Origin: Prolixibacteraceae bacterium
GTDB lineage: Bacteria; Bacteroidota; Bacteroidia; Bacteroidales; Prolixibacteraceae
Direction of reading: 5' to 3'
Length of the DNA: 32,328 nt
Assembly (NCBI GenBank): GCA_029265875.1
Contig: JAJUGS010000010.1
Coordinates: 1-32,328, forward strand
Shown: in pieces, positions 31,916-32,328 of the stretch
Position numbering within the stretch: position 1 is the first letter of the stretch
Layout of the letters: every line of letters begins with the position of its first letter
The notes under the pieces: model-generated
Databases searched by the model: none
Told to the model about the DNA's origin: nothing
What the model saw: only the letters and a program-made list of their open reading frames with translations
Program-made: the position numbers and the translations under genes

Positions 31916-32328
31916 TCAATTCATTAAAATTATTTTTCCGGTAATAATCAGTACCGACAGAAATCCAAGTATGGCTAACGCTGTCAGTGAAATGATCCAC
32001 TGCGCATTTTTGGCCATTTTGTTTCTTGCCCTGAACGACTCAAAAACACCAACCGAAATGGCAAAAAGAAATTCAACAACAAGAAAAATAACCAGTTGAG
32101 CAGCAAAATAATCTTGCATCGGCAGTACAAAATTAAAAATGAGTGCGCCATAAACCGCAAACTTAAATCCGTTGGCAAACTGAATCAAAGCAAGATCGAA
32201 CCCACTGTAATCGAGCTACATCTCTTCGTGTAACATGGTTAGTTCGAGATGTGTTTTTGGGTCGTCAACCGGCAGGCGTCTGTTTTCGACCATGGCAATC
32301 AACAAAAAGATGTAAACTGCAAGCAGTG
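31916..32328 (-). pseudogene. HyfC/NuoH-like membrane subunit, C-terminal part, broken by an in-frame TAG (5' end beyond window)
   Basis: Reading the minus strand from the window edge gives VENRRLPVDDPKTHLELTML, the NuoH/HyfC-type loop that contacts the soluble arm and quinone site. It continues HEEM, then TAG at 32218-32216, then LDYSGFDLALIQFANG and three membrane helices to the stop at 31916. Both sides are in the same frame and both match the family, so this is one gene with a nonsense codon rather than two genes. The track's 90-residue ORF starts at a TTG after the TAG and is just the tail. A sequencing error, a real mutation, or readthrough are the options. The 5' part of the operon, including any HyfB-like gene, lies outside the window. 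Confidence 0.8.
32216..32218 (-). other. In-frame amber codon inside the HyfC/NuoH-like gene
   Basis: The codon order is GAA GAG ATG TAG CTC GAT TAC. One base change from GAG, CAG, AAG or TGG would explain it. It falls just before the conserved LDYSGxDLA motif. Confidence 0.85.

Noticed and set aside
32216-32218. Pyrrolysine or recoded amber codon
   Set aside because: No pyl genes are in view, other genes here end in ordinary stops, and a point mutation or sequencing error is simpler. Kept as a finding only for the nonsense codon itself.

Overview
The window is about 32.3 kb of a Bacteroidota chromosome, most likely from a free-living relative of the Marinilabiliales/Bacteroidales. The evidence is the neighbouring gliding genes gldE and gldD, a secreted protease with a type IX secretion (T9SS) type A sorting domain, promoters of the Bacteroidota TAnnTTTG type, few Shine-Dalgarno sites, and the conserved order ssb-mutY-(divergent)-HU-small basic protein-rng. 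No phage, transposase, plasmid gene or CRISPR array is visible. The DNA is ordinary, gene-dense chromosome.

Layout. 1-731: TauE/SafE-type permease, running off the left edge. 883-1893: membrane-anchored alpha/beta hydrolase. 1917-8335, minus strand: mutY, ssb, gldE, gldD, a phosphopantetheinyl transferase, zwf and pgl. From gldE to zwf the genes overlap by a few bases, so they probably form one transcript mixing gliding, cofactor transfer and the oxidative pentose phosphate pathway. 8392-10554, plus strand: HU protein, a 30-residue very basic protein and RNase G. 10708-13312: a DsbD-type thiol-disulfide transporter and a nicotinamidase-like hydrolase. 13309-14404, minus strand: TrmH methyltransferase and a second HU. 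14646-15036: tRNA-Ser(UGA) and tRNA-Trp(CCA), each with a promoter -7 box and a perfect hairpin terminator. 15079-15807: a lone LutA-type protein. 15854-19060, minus strand: MsbA-like ABC exporter and purB. 19288-22208, plus strand: mqnA (futalosine menaquinone route), an NfeD-type membrane protease and a DUF1080 lipoprotein. 22277-23515, minus strand: RhlE-like helicase with a 21-bp tandem repeat array directly upstream. 23716-25061, minus strand: a free-standing archaeal-type threonyl-tRNA synthetase editing domain and two haem-binding-domain proteins. 25212-27407: lysyl-endopeptidase-like T9SS protease.

The most interesting region is 27418-32328 (minus strand). It encodes at least five subunits of a complex related to formate hydrogenlyase, hydrogenase-4 and complex I: HyfC/NuoH, HyfE, HyfF, HyfG and HyfI types. 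All four cysteines that hold NiFe in the large subunit are replaced. Three of the four cysteines of the proximal Fe-S cluster in the small subunit are replaced as well. The small subunit instead carries an N-terminal ferredoxin piece keeping the ligands for exactly one 4Fe-4S cluster. This fits the class called energy-converting hydrogenase-related (Ehr) complexes: ion-pumping membrane arms whose redox partner is unknown. In this copy the NuoH-like gene carries an in-frame TAG, and a palindromic element sits inside the operon.

No gene-free stretch exceeds 300 bases. The longest, 14405-14683, holds only the tRNA-Ser promoter as far as I can see.
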